Positions 54,005-63,530 are shown, numbered from the stretch's first letter. The stretch: DNA of 64,000 nucleotides from Desulfobaculum xiamenense (GCF_011927665.1 NZ_JAATJA010000001.1:1097019-1161018), one strand, 5' to 3'. The notes: generated by a model from the sequence alone, not told the origin. Numbers and translations: made by a program.

Positions 54005-55882
54005 TTACGCTTTTCTTCTCACGAAGGCCAGCAGGGGGAACAGCGTCATGAGCGTGCCGCCAATCCATATCCAGTTCACCAGCGGATTGATGCTCAGCTT
54101 GAGCGAAGCCTGCCCCTCGCGGGTGGACCCCACCAGCGTGGCGTATATCTCGTCACCAAGGCCGGGAATGACCGAAACCTCGGCGAACACGTTGTCGTTA
54201 TTGCGGTAGGCGCGGCGCTGCGGCGTCAGCTCGCCCACGGGCTTGCCGTCGCGCGTCACGGCGAGGCGCACCTCGTAGCAGGCCATGGCCGGAGTGGTGA
54301 TTTCGCGGTTGTCCAGATAGCGCACGTCGTACGCGCCGATGCGCATGGACTGTCCGGGATTCAACACGGCCTCGGCCTCGACCTTGTACGGGCCGGAGAA
54401 GGCCACGCCAAGGGTCATAAGCAAAAGGCCCACGTGCACGCCATAGGCAGCCCACATGGAACCGTTGCCCACCATGCCCTTCTGGGTCGCAAACAGACCC
54501 ACGATACCCGCAATGCCCACCACGGCGGACACGGCACCCACCAGCGCCACGGGATGCTTCACTCCGAAGAACCAGAGGAAGGCCGCCGCAGGCACGAGGC
54601 ACGCGCACACGGCGATGAACATCCGCTTGTCGCGCAGGCCGCCCTTCCAGCCGAGCCACGGACAGAACACGAGAAACACGGCGATGAGCGCAAACAGCGG
54701 CAGGCACACGCGGTTGTAGAAGGCGGGTTCGAGTCCAACGGGCTTGGCGCTCCACATGCTGGAGATCACCGGCCACATGGTGCCGAGGAAGACCACCAGC
54801 GCCAGCGCGAGGAACAGCCATGCGGCCATGAACAGCAGCCCCGGGCGAGAGGTCAATTCATCCAGCGGCCGGGCATCTGCCGCGCGGTTGGAAAAGGTCA
54901 CCACCAGCGCCACGAACAGGCCAGCGAGCATGAAGAACATGAGCGGCGCGCCAAGCTCGCTGCGCCCGAAGGCATGCAGGGAGTCGATGACGCCGCTTCG
55001 CACCACGTAGGTGGCGAAGATGCACAGCAGGAAGGTCAGCGCGATGAAGAACACGTTGATCCGGTGCAGGGAGTTCCTGCGCGACTGGATGATGGCCGTG
55101 TGCACGAAGGCCGTGGCGGACAGCCACGGAATGAGCGAGGAGTTCTCCACCGGGTCCCACGCCCAGTAGCCGCCCCAGCCAAGCTCCATGTACGACCACC
55201 ACGCGCCGAGGATGATGCCCGCAGTCAGGAACATCCACGCGAAAAGCACCCAGCGGCGACCGCAGGGCAGCCACTCCTCACGTTCGCCATTAAGCCACGA
55301 GGCCAGCGCCAGACAGCACGGCACGGTGAACGCGGCGTAGCCGATGAACAGGAGCGGCGGATGGAAGATCATGCCGGGGTTCTGGAGCAGCGGATTGAGA
55401 CCGTTGCCCTGCGCCGGGGCGGGGGACAGTTCGAGGAACGGATTGGACGGCCCAGTCAGGATGTACAGGAAGAAGGCCTGCACGCCCGAATGGAACAGCC
55501 AGAACCACACGCGGGTCTCGGGCGAAAGCCGCCGGTAGTGGTCGGTGGATGCGTAAAACACGCCGCAGGCGGCAATGGAGAGCGCCCAGAACAGGAAGGA
55601 ACCGGCCTGCCCCGCCCAGAACGCTGTGAGCGTGTAGAACATGGGGAGGAAGGTGTCCGTGTACTGGGCCACGTACTGGAAGGAAAAGTCACGCGCCACC
55701 AGCGCGCGGGTCAGCACCGCCGAGGCCGCCACAATCAGCGCGAAGACGGCCAGTTGGCCGCGTTCGGACCACGCGGAGGCGGTCCGCCGCCCGGTCCACG
55801 CCATATACAGCGACAGTCCGGCAAGCGCGATGGAGACGGTGAAGGCGGCGAGCAGGCAGAAATGGGCAAACAGATGCATCAA
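54005..55882 (-). CDS. ccmF: Cytochrome c heme lyase subunit CcmF
   Basis: 625 aa with at least 13 membrane helices. The WWD domain reads GAWWSYMELGWGGYWAWDPVENSSL, and GLNPLLQNPGMIFHPPLLFIGY precedes it. CcmF joins heme from CcmE to the apocytochrome thiols. The two periplasmic heme-b histidines are likely present in FHPP and elsewhere. With no CcmH in view, it may work alone, as proposed for the variant System I of Desulfovibrio. Confidence 0.93.
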   Translation of the reverse strand: MMHLFAHFCLLAAFTVSIALAGLSLYMAWTGRRTASAWSERGQLAVFALIVAASAVLTRALVARDFSFQYVAQYTDTFLPMFYTLTAFWAGQAGSFLFWALSIAACGVFYASTDHYRRLSPETRVWFWLFHSGVQAFFLYILTGPSNPFLELSPAPAQGNGLNPLLQNPGMIFHPPLLFIGYAAFTVPCCLALASWLNGEREEWLPCGRRWVLFAWMFLTAGIILGAWWSYMELGWGGYWAWDPVENSSLIPWLSATAFVHTAIIQSRRNSLHRINVFFIALTFLLCIFATYVVRSGVIDSLHAFGRSELGAPLMFFMLAGLFVALVVTFSNRAADARPLDELTSRPGLLFMAAWLFLALALVVFLGTMWPVISSMWSAKPVGLEPAFYNRVCLPLFALIAVFLVFCPWLGWKGGLRDKRMFIAVCACLVPAAAFLWFFGVKHPVALVGAVSAVVGIAGIVGLFATQKGMVGNGSMWAAYGVHVGLLLMTLGVAFSGPYKVEAEAVLNPGQSMRIGAYDVRYLDNREITTPAMACYEVRLAVTRDGKPVGELTPQRRAYRNNDNVFAEVSVIPGLGDEIYATLVGSTREGQASLKLSINPLVNWIWIGGTLMTLFPLLAFVRRKA

Positions 55883-55950
55883 TCACCTCGTGGGGGAAGG
55901 CCCGGACCTGCCGGACTCGTATGCTGCGAAGGAAACGGTCAGCCGGACGA

Positions 55951-56382
55951 TCAGCCCTGCGCTGCCCGTTCCTCGTCACGCTGCTTCTGATACTTGGAGG
56001 GACACTTGGTCATGAGGGTGCGCGCGCCGAACACGCCGCTGGCAGGCTCCAGCCCGCCCTCGACGATGACCTCGACGCCGGGCTTGAAGGTGTCCGGCAC
56101 CACGCCCGTATAGCGCACGGGGATGAAGCGCTCGCCACCGTTCTTGTCCAGCAGGTGGAAGCTCACGCCCATCTGGCCGGGGCCGCCCTCAATCCCTGAA
56201 TCGGCGACGGTGCCGAACAGGCGGATGTTGGACAGCTCGTCGGCGGGCATGGCCAGCGCCTCGGAGACGTTGAGGAAATAGACGCTATTCTGGGACAGGC
56301 CCGAGAACAGAAGGTAGCCGAGTCCGCCAAGCAGCAGGAGCAGGGCCACGATGTAGACGTTCTTGTTCGATTTTTTCGCCAT
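55951..56382 (-). CDS. ccmE: Heme chaperone CcmE, CxxxY variant
   Basis: 143 aa. One N-terminal membrane helix (VYIVALLLLLGGLGYLLFSG) precedes the beta-barrel. The heme-attachment site near the C terminus reads KCPSKYQ: C127 and Y131. Standard CcmE has HxxxY; the CxxxY form is known from Desulfovibrio and some archaea. Heme is expected to bind covalently through the Cys. The ATG at 56382 lies 10 bp after the CNNM/CBS gene stop. Confidence 0.93.
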   Translation of the reverse strand: MAKKSNKNVYIVALLLLLGGLGYLLFSGLSQNSVYFLNVSEALAMPADELSNIRLFGTVADSGIEGGPGQMGVSFHLLDKNGGERFIPVRYTGVVPDTFKPGVEVIVEGGLEPASGVFGARTLMTKCPSKYQKQRDEERAAQG

Positions 56383-56392
56383 GTGCGTTCCA

Positions 56393-57436
56393 TCAGGCTT
56401 TTTTGCCCGCCTGCGCCAATTCGGCGCGACGCTGGCGGGCGAGTTCACGCATGTCCGCGACCTCGTCGGTCTCGTCCACGATCTCCTTGCCGAGAATCTC
56501 CTCAAGCACATCCTCCAGCGTCACCACGCCGGAGAGTCCGCCGTACTCGTCAAGCACCACGAACAGATGCATGCGGGCTTCGAGAAATTTGATAAGCAGT
56601 CTGTCGAGGGTCAGAGTGTCGAGCACGAAGTGCACGGGTTTCATGAGATCCGACAGGCGCTTGTCCTCCAAATCCTCCGCCGCCGCCTCCAGCACGTCGC
56701 GCCGGTAGACGATGCCCACGATGTCCTCCGGCTCGTCGCCCTCAAACACGGGCACGCGGCTGTGCGTCCAGCAGTGCTTATCCTCGCGGGCCACTTCCAC
56801 GGTCATGGACGCGGGTAGCGAGGACACCACCGTGCGCGGCGTCATGATGGAGCGCACCACCCGCACGTCGAGCTGAAGGATGTTGCGGATGGACTCCTCC
56901 TCGTAGGGCTTGAGCACACCGGCCCGGCGCGACAGCGCCGCCAGCGCGGTGATGTCCTCTTCCGTCGCGGTCGGCCCCTTGGCCTTGCGCTGGAGAAGCC
57001 GCGACACGAAGCCCAAGAGCCAGATCACCGGCCCGAGCGCCCACACGAGGAACTGCACCGGCTTGGCCAGAAATGGCGCAAGGGTGCGGGTATACATCAC
57101 GCCCACGGTCTTGGGCAGTATCTCGGAAAAGATGAGAATGACCACCGTGAAGGCGACCGTGAAATACGCAAGGTTCTCCTGCCCGAACACCTTGGCGGCG
57201 GCAGCGCCGGCGATGGCCGCGCCAGCCGTGTTGGCCACGGTGTTGAGGGTCAGGATGGCCGCGATGGGCTTCTCGATGTTCGACCGAAGATTGAAAAGAA
57301 GGCGACCGACCTTGCGCCCGGACTTGCGAAGCTGCTCGATGCGGCTCCACGGAACGGAATACAGCGCGGCCTCGCTTACCGAGCAGAACATCGAAATGCC
57401 AACGGCAAGACCGACGGAAAGGATGAGCTCAAGCAC
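56393..57436 (-). CDS. CNNM/CorC-type membrane protein with paired CBS domains (hemolysin family)
   Basis: 347 aa. The N-terminal DUF21/CNNM domain has three to four membrane helices (CSVSEAALYSVPWSRI, FSEILPKTVGV). Two CBS domains follow (about residues 195-330; MTPRTVV, RVPVFEGDEPEDIVGIVY, FVVLDEYGGLSGVVTLEDVLEEI). Family members have been linked to magnesium or cobalt export. No C-terminal CorC domain is present, so it is the short form. I use the GTG at 57436 (GGAG six nt ahead); a TTG at 57457 has no RBS. It is the first gene before ccmE. Confidence 0.85.
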   Translation of the reverse strand: MLELILSVGLAVGISMFCSVSEAALYSVPWSRIEQLRKSGRKVGRLLFNLRSNIEKPIAAILTLNTVANTAGAAIAGAAAAKVFGQENLAYFTVAFTVVILIFSEILPKTVGVMYTRTLAPFLAKPVQFLVWALGPVIWLLGFVSRLLQRKAKGPTATEEDITALAALSRRAGVLKPYEEESIRNILQLDVRVVRSIMTPRTVVSSLPASMTVEVAREDKHCWTHSRVPVFEGDEPEDIVGIVYRRDVLEAAAEDLEDKRLSDLMKPVHFVLDTLTLDRLLIKFLEARMHLFVVLDEYGGLSGVVTLEDVLEEILGKEIVDETDEVADMRELARQRRAELAQAGKKA

Positions 57437-57648
57437 GGCGAGCTCCGAGGGGGCCAAGCGGCCAGACTACGACACTATTTATGAATTGGTGGGGTTTCAC
57501 ATGTACCTCTGTTGAACTGGCTCTCTACCAGAGCGGGGCCGCCGCGCGCAAGTGACAATAGCTGCACATTGCGCCGCCCTTGACGGCTCGCCGCTCTTGC
57601 CGCACAAAGAACCCGAACGGCGACCAGCCATTACCCAAGACACACCGC

Positions 57649-58266
57649 ATGCAAATCATCGAAAACGTCATCCTCGATCGCGACGGAACCATCATCGTGG
57701 ACAAGCACTATCTCCACGACCCCGCGCAGATCGAATTCATCCCCGGCGCAACGGACGGGCTTGCCCGCCTGCACGCCGCAGGTATTCGGCTGTTCGTGGC
57801 CACCAACCAGTCCGGCATCGGACGGGGCTACTTCACTCAGGCCGACTATCTCGCCGTGGAACGCCGCATGAACGGCCTTCTGGCCTCGGCTGGTGCACCC
57901 ATCACCGGCACGGCCTTCTGCCCTCACGCCCCGGACACCGCGTGCGACTGCCGCAAGCCGGACATCGGCATGTGGAAGGCCCTCGCCGCCACCCACGCCC
58001 TGAACCCGCAACGCACCGTCATGATCGGCGACAAGGCCGCCGACGTGCGCTTCGGCATCGACGCGGGCCTTGCTGCGTCCATTTTGGTGCTGACGGGAAA
58101 GGGAGCCGGACAGCTCGAAAAATACGGACTCTCGCAGCCGGAAGGGCCATGGAGCGAAACGGCTCCACTGCGGCCGGGCCTGCCCCACTACGTGGCGCGG
58201 GACCTTGGCGCGGCCTGCGACTGCATTCTTCATTATAACGCATCATCCGGCACACGCACCACATGA
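57649..58266 (+). CDS. gmhB: D-glycero-beta-D-manno-heptose 1,7-bisphosphate 7-phosphatase
   Basis: 205 aa HAD phosphatase. Catalytic D10 and D12 sit in LDRDGT, and the zinc loop ligands are C91, H93, C99 and C101 (CPHAPDTACDCRKP). VMIGDKAADV gives the last metal-binding Asp. It makes ADP-heptose precursor for LPS core. ATG start at 57649. Its stop overlaps the start of the next gene (ATGA), so it is coupled to a heptosyltransferase. Confidence 0.92.
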   Translation: MQIIENVILDRDGTIIVDKHYLHDPAQIEFIPGATDGLARLHAAGIRLFVATNQSGIGRGYFTQADYLAVERRMNGLLASAGAPITGTAFCPHAPDTACDCRKPDIGMWKALAATHALNPQRTVMIGDKAADVRFGIDAGLAASILVLTGKGAGQLEKYGLSQPEGPWSETAPLRPGLPHYVARDLGAACDCILHYNASSGTRTT

Positions 58267-59303
58267 CCAAAATAGGAATCTGGAACACCGCATTTCTGGG
58301 CGACGCCGTACTCACGCTGCCGCTCATCCACTCGCTGGCCCGGGCCTACCCCGAGGCCGAGCTGCATTTCTTCGTGCGCAAGGGACTGGAGAGCCTCTTC
58401 GCCGCCCAGCCCGAGCTGGCCTCGGTGCGCGGCTTCGCCAAGCGAGGAGCGCAGAGCGGCTTCGGCGGCGCGTACGGCCTTGGCCGCGCCCTCGCCAACG
58501 AACGCTTCGACCTGTGGATAAGCGCCCACACCAGCCTGCGCAGCGGACTCATCGCTCGCTGGACCAGCGCGGCCCGGCGCATCGGCTATTCGCGCCCGTG
58601 GTTCAATAACTGGCTCTACACCCACACCGTGGACCGCGCCTTCGACCGCTTCGACGAGATCGAACGCCTGCTTCGGCTCCTCGAACCGCTGGACGCGCAG
58701 CCCATCGCACAGCCGCACCTCGTCCTGCCGGAAGACTCCCACACCCGCGCCGACGCATTCTTCGCGACGCTTGGCGACGACGCACCCATCCTCGGCGTGC
58801 ATCCCGGCTCCACATGGCCCACCAAGCAGTGGCCCGTCGAATATTTCGCCCGGACGGTGAAGCTCGCGGCGGAAAACGGCGCTCGCGTCATCGTATTCGC
58901 CGGGCCGTCGGAAGCACCTCTTGCCGCGCAGGTCATTGCGCAGGCGGACCTCGGCCCGCTAGCCGAACGGGTCACGAACCTCGCGGGCGCGCTCTCCCTG
59001 CCGGACCTCGCGGCCCACATCGGGCGCGTGGGCTGCTACTTAAGCGGCGACTCCGGCCCCATGCATCTGGCATGGGTGCAGGACACCCCGCTGGTCGCCG
59101 TCTTCGGCCCCACAGTGCGCAGGCTCGGCTTCTTCCCGCGCGGCCCGCATTCCACGGTGCTCGAAGCGGACCTACCCTGCCGCCCCTGCTCGCTACACGG
59201 TCCGCGCGAGTGCCCGCAGGGGCACCACCGCTGCATGCGCGACATCACGCCCGAAACTGCATGGGCCGCCATCGCACCCAAGCTGGAGGCCCACCGTGGC
59301 TAA
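58263..59303 (+). CDS. GT9-family heptosyltransferase (WaaF/WaaC-like), first copy
   Basis: 346 aa, GT-B fold. WNTAFLGDAVLTLPL at the start, HPGSTWPTKQWPVEYF in the middle and SGDSGPMHLAWVQDTPLVAVFGPT near the C terminus fit glycosyltransferase family 9 (ADP-heptose donors). The C-terminal tail has a four-cysteine pattern, CRPC...C...C (LPCRPCSLHGPRECPQGHHRC). It should add heptose to the lipid A-Kdo core. It overlaps gmhB by 4 nt and the second GT9 gene by 8 nt. Confidence 0.9.
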   Translation: MTKIGIWNTAFLGDAVLTLPLIHSLARAYPEAELHFFVRKGLESLFAAQPELASVRGFAKRGAQSGFGGAYGLGRALANERFDLWISAHTSLRSGLIARWTSAARRIGYSRPWFNNWLYTHTVDRAFDRFDEIERLLRLLEPLDAQPIAQPHLVLPEDSHTRADAFFATLGDDAPILGVHPGSTWPTKQWPVEYFARTVKLAAENGARVIVFAGPSEAPLAAQVIAQADLGPLAERVTNLAGALSLPDLAAHIGRVGCYLSGDSGPMHLAWVQDTPLVAVFGPTVRRLGFFPRGPHSTVLEADLPCRPCSLHGPRECPQGHHRCMRDITPETAWAAIAPKLEAHRG

Positions 59304-60306
59304 AGCGCTACCCGACAACTGGCTCGTCATCAGACTTTCCGCGCTGGGCGACGTGGTCCTGACCACCGGCGTCCTCGCGCATCTGCACGAGACACGCGGC
59401 TGGCGCTTCCACGTACTCACGCGAAAGGCCTTCGCCCCCGCCCTCACCGGACACCCCGCCGTGGACAAAATCATCATGCCCGACGAGGAAAGCCTGCACG
59501 GTCCGGGCTGGATTCGCGCAACGCGCACGCTGGCCTCGCAATATTCGGGATGGGGGCTTCTGGACCTGCACGGCACGCTTCGGTCCATGATGCTCGCCGC
59601 CCGCTGGAACGGCCCGGTGCGCCGCTATCCGAAATTTTCGCTGAGTCGCCGCCTGTTCGGCCGCACCCGCTTGGCCATGTTCGGCGATCGCCTCGCGGCC
59701 CTCAACGTGCCACAGCGCTACGCACTCGCCGTGGACGACACCGCGCCCGCTCGCATGGACGTCCGCCCGCGCATCCACCTCTCACACGACGAACGCACCT
59801 TCGCGGACGACATTTTCATCCGCCACGGCCTAAATGCCCCCGTGGCGGCGCTGCACCCCTACGCCACCCACGCGGGCAAACAGTGGCCTAAAGCGCACTG
59901 GCTACGGCTGACGCAGCTCCTGCGCGAGGCTGGCTGGCGCTGTATCGTGCTAGGCCGCGACCCGCAGCCGCTCTTCGGGGATGACGCGCCTGAAGGCGTC
60001 ATCGACTTCACGGGCAAAACCACCATCCGCCAGACATGCGCACTCCTCGCCCGCGCGGACGTCCTCGTCACCGGCGATTCCGGCCCCATGCACCTCGGCA
60101 CCGCCGTGGACACGCGAACCGTGGCGCTCTTCGGCCCCACCACGGAGCACTGGGGCTTCTTCCCCAGCGGCGAGCACGACATCGTGCTCCAGACGGACCT
60201 GCCCTGCCGCCCCTGCTCGCTGCACGGTGGCAAGGGATGCCGCCTCGACACACGCTGCATGCGCGACATCAGCCCCGAGACCGTGGCTCAAGCCGTCATC
60301 GGCTGA
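59296..60306 (+). CDS. GT9-family heptosyltransferase (WaaF/WaaC-like), second copy
   Basis: 336 aa, GTG start inside the end of the first GT9 gene. It has RLSALGDVVLTTGVL, HPYATHAGKQWPKAHW and GDSGPMHLGTAVDTRTVALFGPT. The C-terminal cysteine tail (LPCRPCSLHGGKGCRLDTRC) repeats that of its neighbour. It is a diverged paralogue that probably adds the next heptose. The operon ends at a strong terminator. Confidence 0.9.
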   Translation: MAKALPDNWLVIRLSALGDVVLTTGVLAHLHETRGWRFHVLTRKAFAPALTGHPAVDKIIMPDEESLHGPGWIRATRTLASQYSGWGLLDLHGTLRSMMLAARWNGPVRRYPKFSLSRRLFGRTRLAMFGDRLAALNVPQRYALAVDDTAPARMDVRPRIHLSHDERTFADDIFIRHGLNAPVAALHPYATHAGKQWPKAHWLRLTQLLREAGWRCIVLGRDPQPLFGDDAPEGVIDFTGKTTIRQTCALLARADVLVTGDSGPMHLGTAVDTRTVALFGPTTEHWGFFPSGEHDIVLQTDLPCRPCSLHGGKGCRLDTRCMRDISPETVAQAVIG

Positions 60307-60334
60307 CCCACCCGTCGCCCATCGCATCGCACGC

Positions 60335-60374
60335 AAAAACGGCCGCCTCGTCCATGGGCGGCCGTCGCTTTTTT
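60335..60374. terminator. Bidirectional terminator between the GT9 operon and the TPR-like gene
   Basis: The 9-bp stem ACGGCCGCC/GGCGGCCGT (60339-60347 and 60357-60365) is followed by CGCTTTTTT on the plus strand and by GTTTTT on the minus strand. Confidence 0.9.
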
Positions 60375-60395
60375 CAAAAGAGGGAAAGGAGCTGT

Positions 60396-61229
60396 TCAGC
60401 CGCCAAAAATGCGCTTGCCGGTAACGTCCATGATCTCCTTGGCTCTGTCGAGGGACGTGTCGGCGTCGTAGGCCTGCTTGGCGTGGTTGTAGGCCTCGTC
60501 GTACTTACGCCATTCGAGATACATCTCGGCCATATGCAGAAGCGTCTTCGGATGCGTGCCGAAGGTACGGATGGCGAACTTGTACATCTTTTCCATCTTC
60601 GGATACTCGCGAGCGTTCTTATAGGCCTGCACGGCAAAAGCGAGGGCCTTGCTGTCGCGCGGATCATGATCGAGGGCCTGTTCGAGCACCTCGCCCGCCT
60701 CGAAGAACAACCCGGCCTTAAGCATGCGTGCGCCCACGTCGCGCAGAATTCCATCCTCACCGCCGAATTCCTCCACCACATGGCGCAGGATGCTCTTGCC
60801 CTTCGGGAAGTCCTTGGCGTCAAGCGCCTCCTGCGCGCGGGCCAGCAAGTCCTCCTTGCGGGCAAGGCGCTCGGCCTCGGCGTTTTCCTCGGCGGCCTTC
60901 TGCGCCCCTTCAAGGCCTTCCAGCGTATGTTCGATGAAATCCAGCACCTCCCGCTCACCCCCGCGCTTGAACGCCACGTAGGGCGTGGTGTGCACATTCC
61001 TCGCCGCCATAAACGACTTCACGTCCGGATGCCGATTGAAGTCCTTGAGGAATTCCTGCAAATGCACCTCAACTTCGAAACGCGCGCGGCCGAATATCTT
61101 TCCCGTCAGCATCTGACGAAGCGCATCCTCCGCATGATGGAGCGCCTTGGCGACTTCCCCCTTAAGCAACGCGGACTTGGCCCGCGCGAAGTCCTCCCGT
61201 ACCCGCTTGTCCGGCGTATCGAACATCAT
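60396..61229 (-). CDS. TPR-like protein, function unknown
   Basis: 277 aa. Helical throughout. A central Glu/Ala/Arg coil (about 110-140: KAAEENAEAERLARKEDLL) is followed by several TPR-like helical pairs (about 150-265, for example FFEAGEVLEQALDHDPRDSKALAF and MEKMYKFAIRTFGTHPKTL). There is no signal peptide, so it is probably cytoplasmic. It shares no operon with nadD, as a terminator lies between. It is a good candidate for a lineage-specific scaffold protein. Confidence 0.72.
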   Translation of the reverse strand: MMFDTPDKRVREDFARAKSALLKGEVAKALHHAEDALRQMLTGKIFGRARFEVEVHLQEFLKDFNRHPDVKSFMAARNVHTTPYVAFKRGGEREVLDFIEHTLEGLEGAQKAAEENAEAERLARKEDLLARAQEALDAKDFPKGKSILRHVVEEFGGEDGILRDVGARMLKAGLFFEAGEVLEQALDHDPRDSKALAFAVQAYKNAREYPKMEKMYKFAIRTFGTHPKTLLHMAEMYLEWRKYDEAYNHAKQAYDADTSLDRAKEIMDVTGKRIFGG

Positions 61230-61386
61230 TCCCCTCCCCGCCGTGGTCTTCCGGAATGGCGAAACATGTCATGCACCATTCTTCTGCATTGCACATCCTG
61301 ACGAAACATTCAAGGTTCAGGCCGTGATGCATGGAAATCCCATTGCAGCACCATCCCCGCGTTCCCGACCGCTCCCGCCATGAAAG

Positions 61387-61417
61387 CAAAAGGCCTGCGA
61401 CACACGTCGCAGGCCTT
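61387..61417 (-). terminator. Terminator of proA-nadD
   Basis: On the minus strand the 12-bp stem AAGGCCTGCGAC/GTCGCAGGCCTT (61417-61406 and 61401-61390) is followed by a short TTTGC. It lies 36 bp beyond the nadD stop. Confidence 0.85.
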
Positions 61418-61453
61418 CGAGATCGTAAGGTATTTTCATTCAGACGAATCGGA

Positions 61454-62113
61454 TCAGCTGGCCACCCACTGTCGCGCCACGCGCTCGCGCTCGGCATCGA
61501 GACACCGCTCCACACCCCCGGGCACGAGGCCACGAAGCCGCCGCCCCGCGCACCAGCGCTCGCGCACGAAAGACGAACTGACGTCGATGCGTGGCACACA
61601 GACGAAATCCAGCCGCGTGCCGCCGCCGAAGCGCCACGCGCCTTCGCCCTCACACACGGCGTCCGGCCACGTTTCGGCCACGAAGGCCGTCACACGGTCG
61701 AGGTCTTCGTCGATACGGTTGGCCACGGCGAGATTAACCATCTCCGGAATGCGCATGCCCCGGTTCCAATGCGGCAGGGCATGCAGATCGCACGCGCCCA
61801 TGATGAACCAGAACTCGTCGCCCGGCCGGGTTTCGCGCAAGAGGGTCAGCGTATCCACCGTGTAGGACGGGCCGCTGCGCTCGGCCTCGACGCGGTTCAC
61901 GCGCAATCCGGCAACGCCGTCCACGGCGGCATCGACCATGGCCGCGCGCAGTTCGAAATCCAGCATGTCCGGACCGGCCTTGTGCGGCGGCACGGCGGCG
62001 GGAATAAGCTCCACCCAGTCGAGCGCGAGCTGTTCAAGCGTCTCGACGGCCAGACGGACGTGACCATTGTGCACGGGGTTGAAACAGCCCCCGAGAAGTC
62101 CGATGCGTGCCAC
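61454..62113 (-). CDS. nadD: Nicotinate-nucleotide adenylyltransferase
   Basis: 219 aa, GTG start. The nucleotidyltransferase motif GGCFNPVHNGH is at residues 8-18, and the second signature, IDVSSSFVRERWCAGRRLRGLVP, near the end has the SSxxVR form. It joins nicotinate mononucleotide to ATP on the way to NAD. Its start codon overlaps the proA stop by 1 nt, so it is coupled to proA. Confidence 0.94.
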   Translation of the reverse strand: MARIGLLGGCFNPVHNGHVRLAVETLEQLALDWVELIPAAVPPHKAGPDMLDFELRAAMVDAAVDGVAGLRVNRVEAERSGPSYTVDTLTLLRETRPGDEFWFIMGACDLHALPHWNRGMRIPEMVNLAVANRIDEDLDRVTAFVAETWPDAVCEGEGAWRFGGGTRLDFVCVPRIDVSSSFVRERWCAGRRLRGLVPGGVERCLDAERERVARQWVAS

Positions 62114-63372
62114 TAGCCGCGCACCTGTCCTTCGCCGAAGACCACGAACTTCGAGCTGGTGAGTTCGGTGACCCCCATGGGACCGTAGGCGTGCAGCTTG
62201 GACGTGCTAATGCCGATTTCCGCGCCAAGGCCAAGCTCGCCGCCGTCGTTGAAGCGCGAGGAAGCGTTGATGGCCACCATGGACGCGTCGGCCTCGCGCA
62301 GGAAGCGCATGGCGCGGTCGTGATCCTGCGTGACGATGATCTCGGTATGATTGGACCCGTGCGCGGCGATGTGATCGAGGGCCTCGGTCTCGGAATCCAC
62401 GACCTTCACGGCCAGGACAAGCGCATGGAACTCCATACCCCAGTCCTCGGCGCAAGCGGGAACGGCCGCACTGCCAAGCAGCGGCAGCGAGCGTTCGCAG
62501 GCGCGAAGCTCCACGCCGTCACGCCCGAGGCGCTCGGCAACCATGGGCAGGAAACGCTCGGCCACGGCGGAATGCACCAGCAGGCACTCCAACGCGTTAC
62601 ACACGCCGGGGCGCTGCACCTTGCCATTGTGGACGATCTCCACGGCGCGGTCGAGGTCCGCCGCGCGGTCGATGTAGGCATGACACACGCCCTTGTAGTG
62701 CTTGAGCACGGGCATGGTCGCGTCGGCGACGACGGCGCGGATGAGGTTCTCACCGCCACGGGGAATGATGACGTCGATGAATTCGTCGAGCTTGCACAGG
62801 GCGGGCACGGCGGCGCGGTCGGTGGTGGGCACCACCTGCACGGCGTCCTCGGGTAGCCCGGCCTCGGCGAGGACGCGATGGATGAGAGACGCGAGGAAGC
62901 GATTGGAGTGGAAGGCTTCCCTACCGCCGCGCAGGATGACGGCATTGCCCGCCTTAAGACACAAAATGGCCGAATCCACCGTAACGTTGGGGCGCGACTC
63001 GTAGATCATGGCGATAACGCCGAGAGGGATGCGCATCCGCCCCACCAGCAGACCGTTGGGGCGCTTCCACATGGTGGAAATCTCGCCCACGGGGTCGCTC
63101 TGGGCGGCCACCACGCGGCAGGCCTCTGCCATGGCGTCGACCACGGCGGGCGTCAGGCGCAGGCGATCCAGCCGCGCGCTATCCATTCCGGCTTCGGTGG
63201 CGGCGGCGATATCCAGAGCGTTGGCTTCGGCGATGGCGTCGCCCTCGGCCTCCAGAAGCTGCGCCAGCCTGTTCAGCACATCGACCTTCACCGTCGCGGA
63301 GGCAACCGCCATCCGCCGGGATGCGGCGCGGGCCTTGCGCCCCATGTCCCGCATCATTTCCTGAATATTCAT
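62113..63372 (-). CDS. proA: Gamma-glutamyl phosphate reductase
   Basis: 419 aa. Catalytic Cys lies in QRPGVCNALECLLVH. Other parts are YESRPNVTVDSAILCLKAGNAVILRGG and GPMGVTELTSSKFVV near the end. It reduces gamma-glutamyl phosphate for proline synthesis. I start at the ATG at 63372, just 4 nt after AGGAGG; an adjacent upstream ATG is too close to that RBS. nadD follows directly. proB is not here. Confidence 0.95.
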   Translation of the reverse strand: MNIQEMMRDMGRKARAASRRMAVASATVKVDVLNRLAQLLEAEGDAIAEANALDIAAATEAGMDSARLDRLRLTPAVVDAMAEACRVVAAQSDPVGEISTMWKRPNGLLVGRMRIPLGVIAMIYESRPNVTVDSAILCLKAGNAVILRGGREAFHSNRFLASLIHRVLAEAGLPEDAVQVVPTTDRAAVPALCKLDEFIDVIIPRGGENLIRAVVADATMPVLKHYKGVCHAYIDRAADLDRAVEIVHNGKVQRPGVCNALECLLVHSAVAERFLPMVAERLGRDGVELRACERSLPLLGSAAVPACAEDWGMEFHALVLAVKVVDSETEALDHIAAHGSNHTEIIVTQDHDRAMRFLREADASMVAINASSRFNDGGELGLGAEIGISTSKLHAYGPMGVTELTSSKFVVFGEGQVRG

Positions 63373-63530
63373 CATTCCTCCTCGCACGGCGATCCGACAC
63401 GCCCTGCATCGCGTTGCACGCGCCCGGCCCGCGCGAAAGGACGAATTGCATTCGGAATACCGGGAAAAGTCCTTGAAATCCTACGAAAAACGATTACAAC
63501 AGAAATGGAAAAAATCCTACAAGAGTTCTT

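Noticed and set aside
53966-55990. 674-residue plus-strand frame opposite ccmF
   Set aside because: It is antisense to a full-length CcmF with a WWD domain. The translation is His/Gly/Arg-rich, as expected of a high-GC mirror frame.
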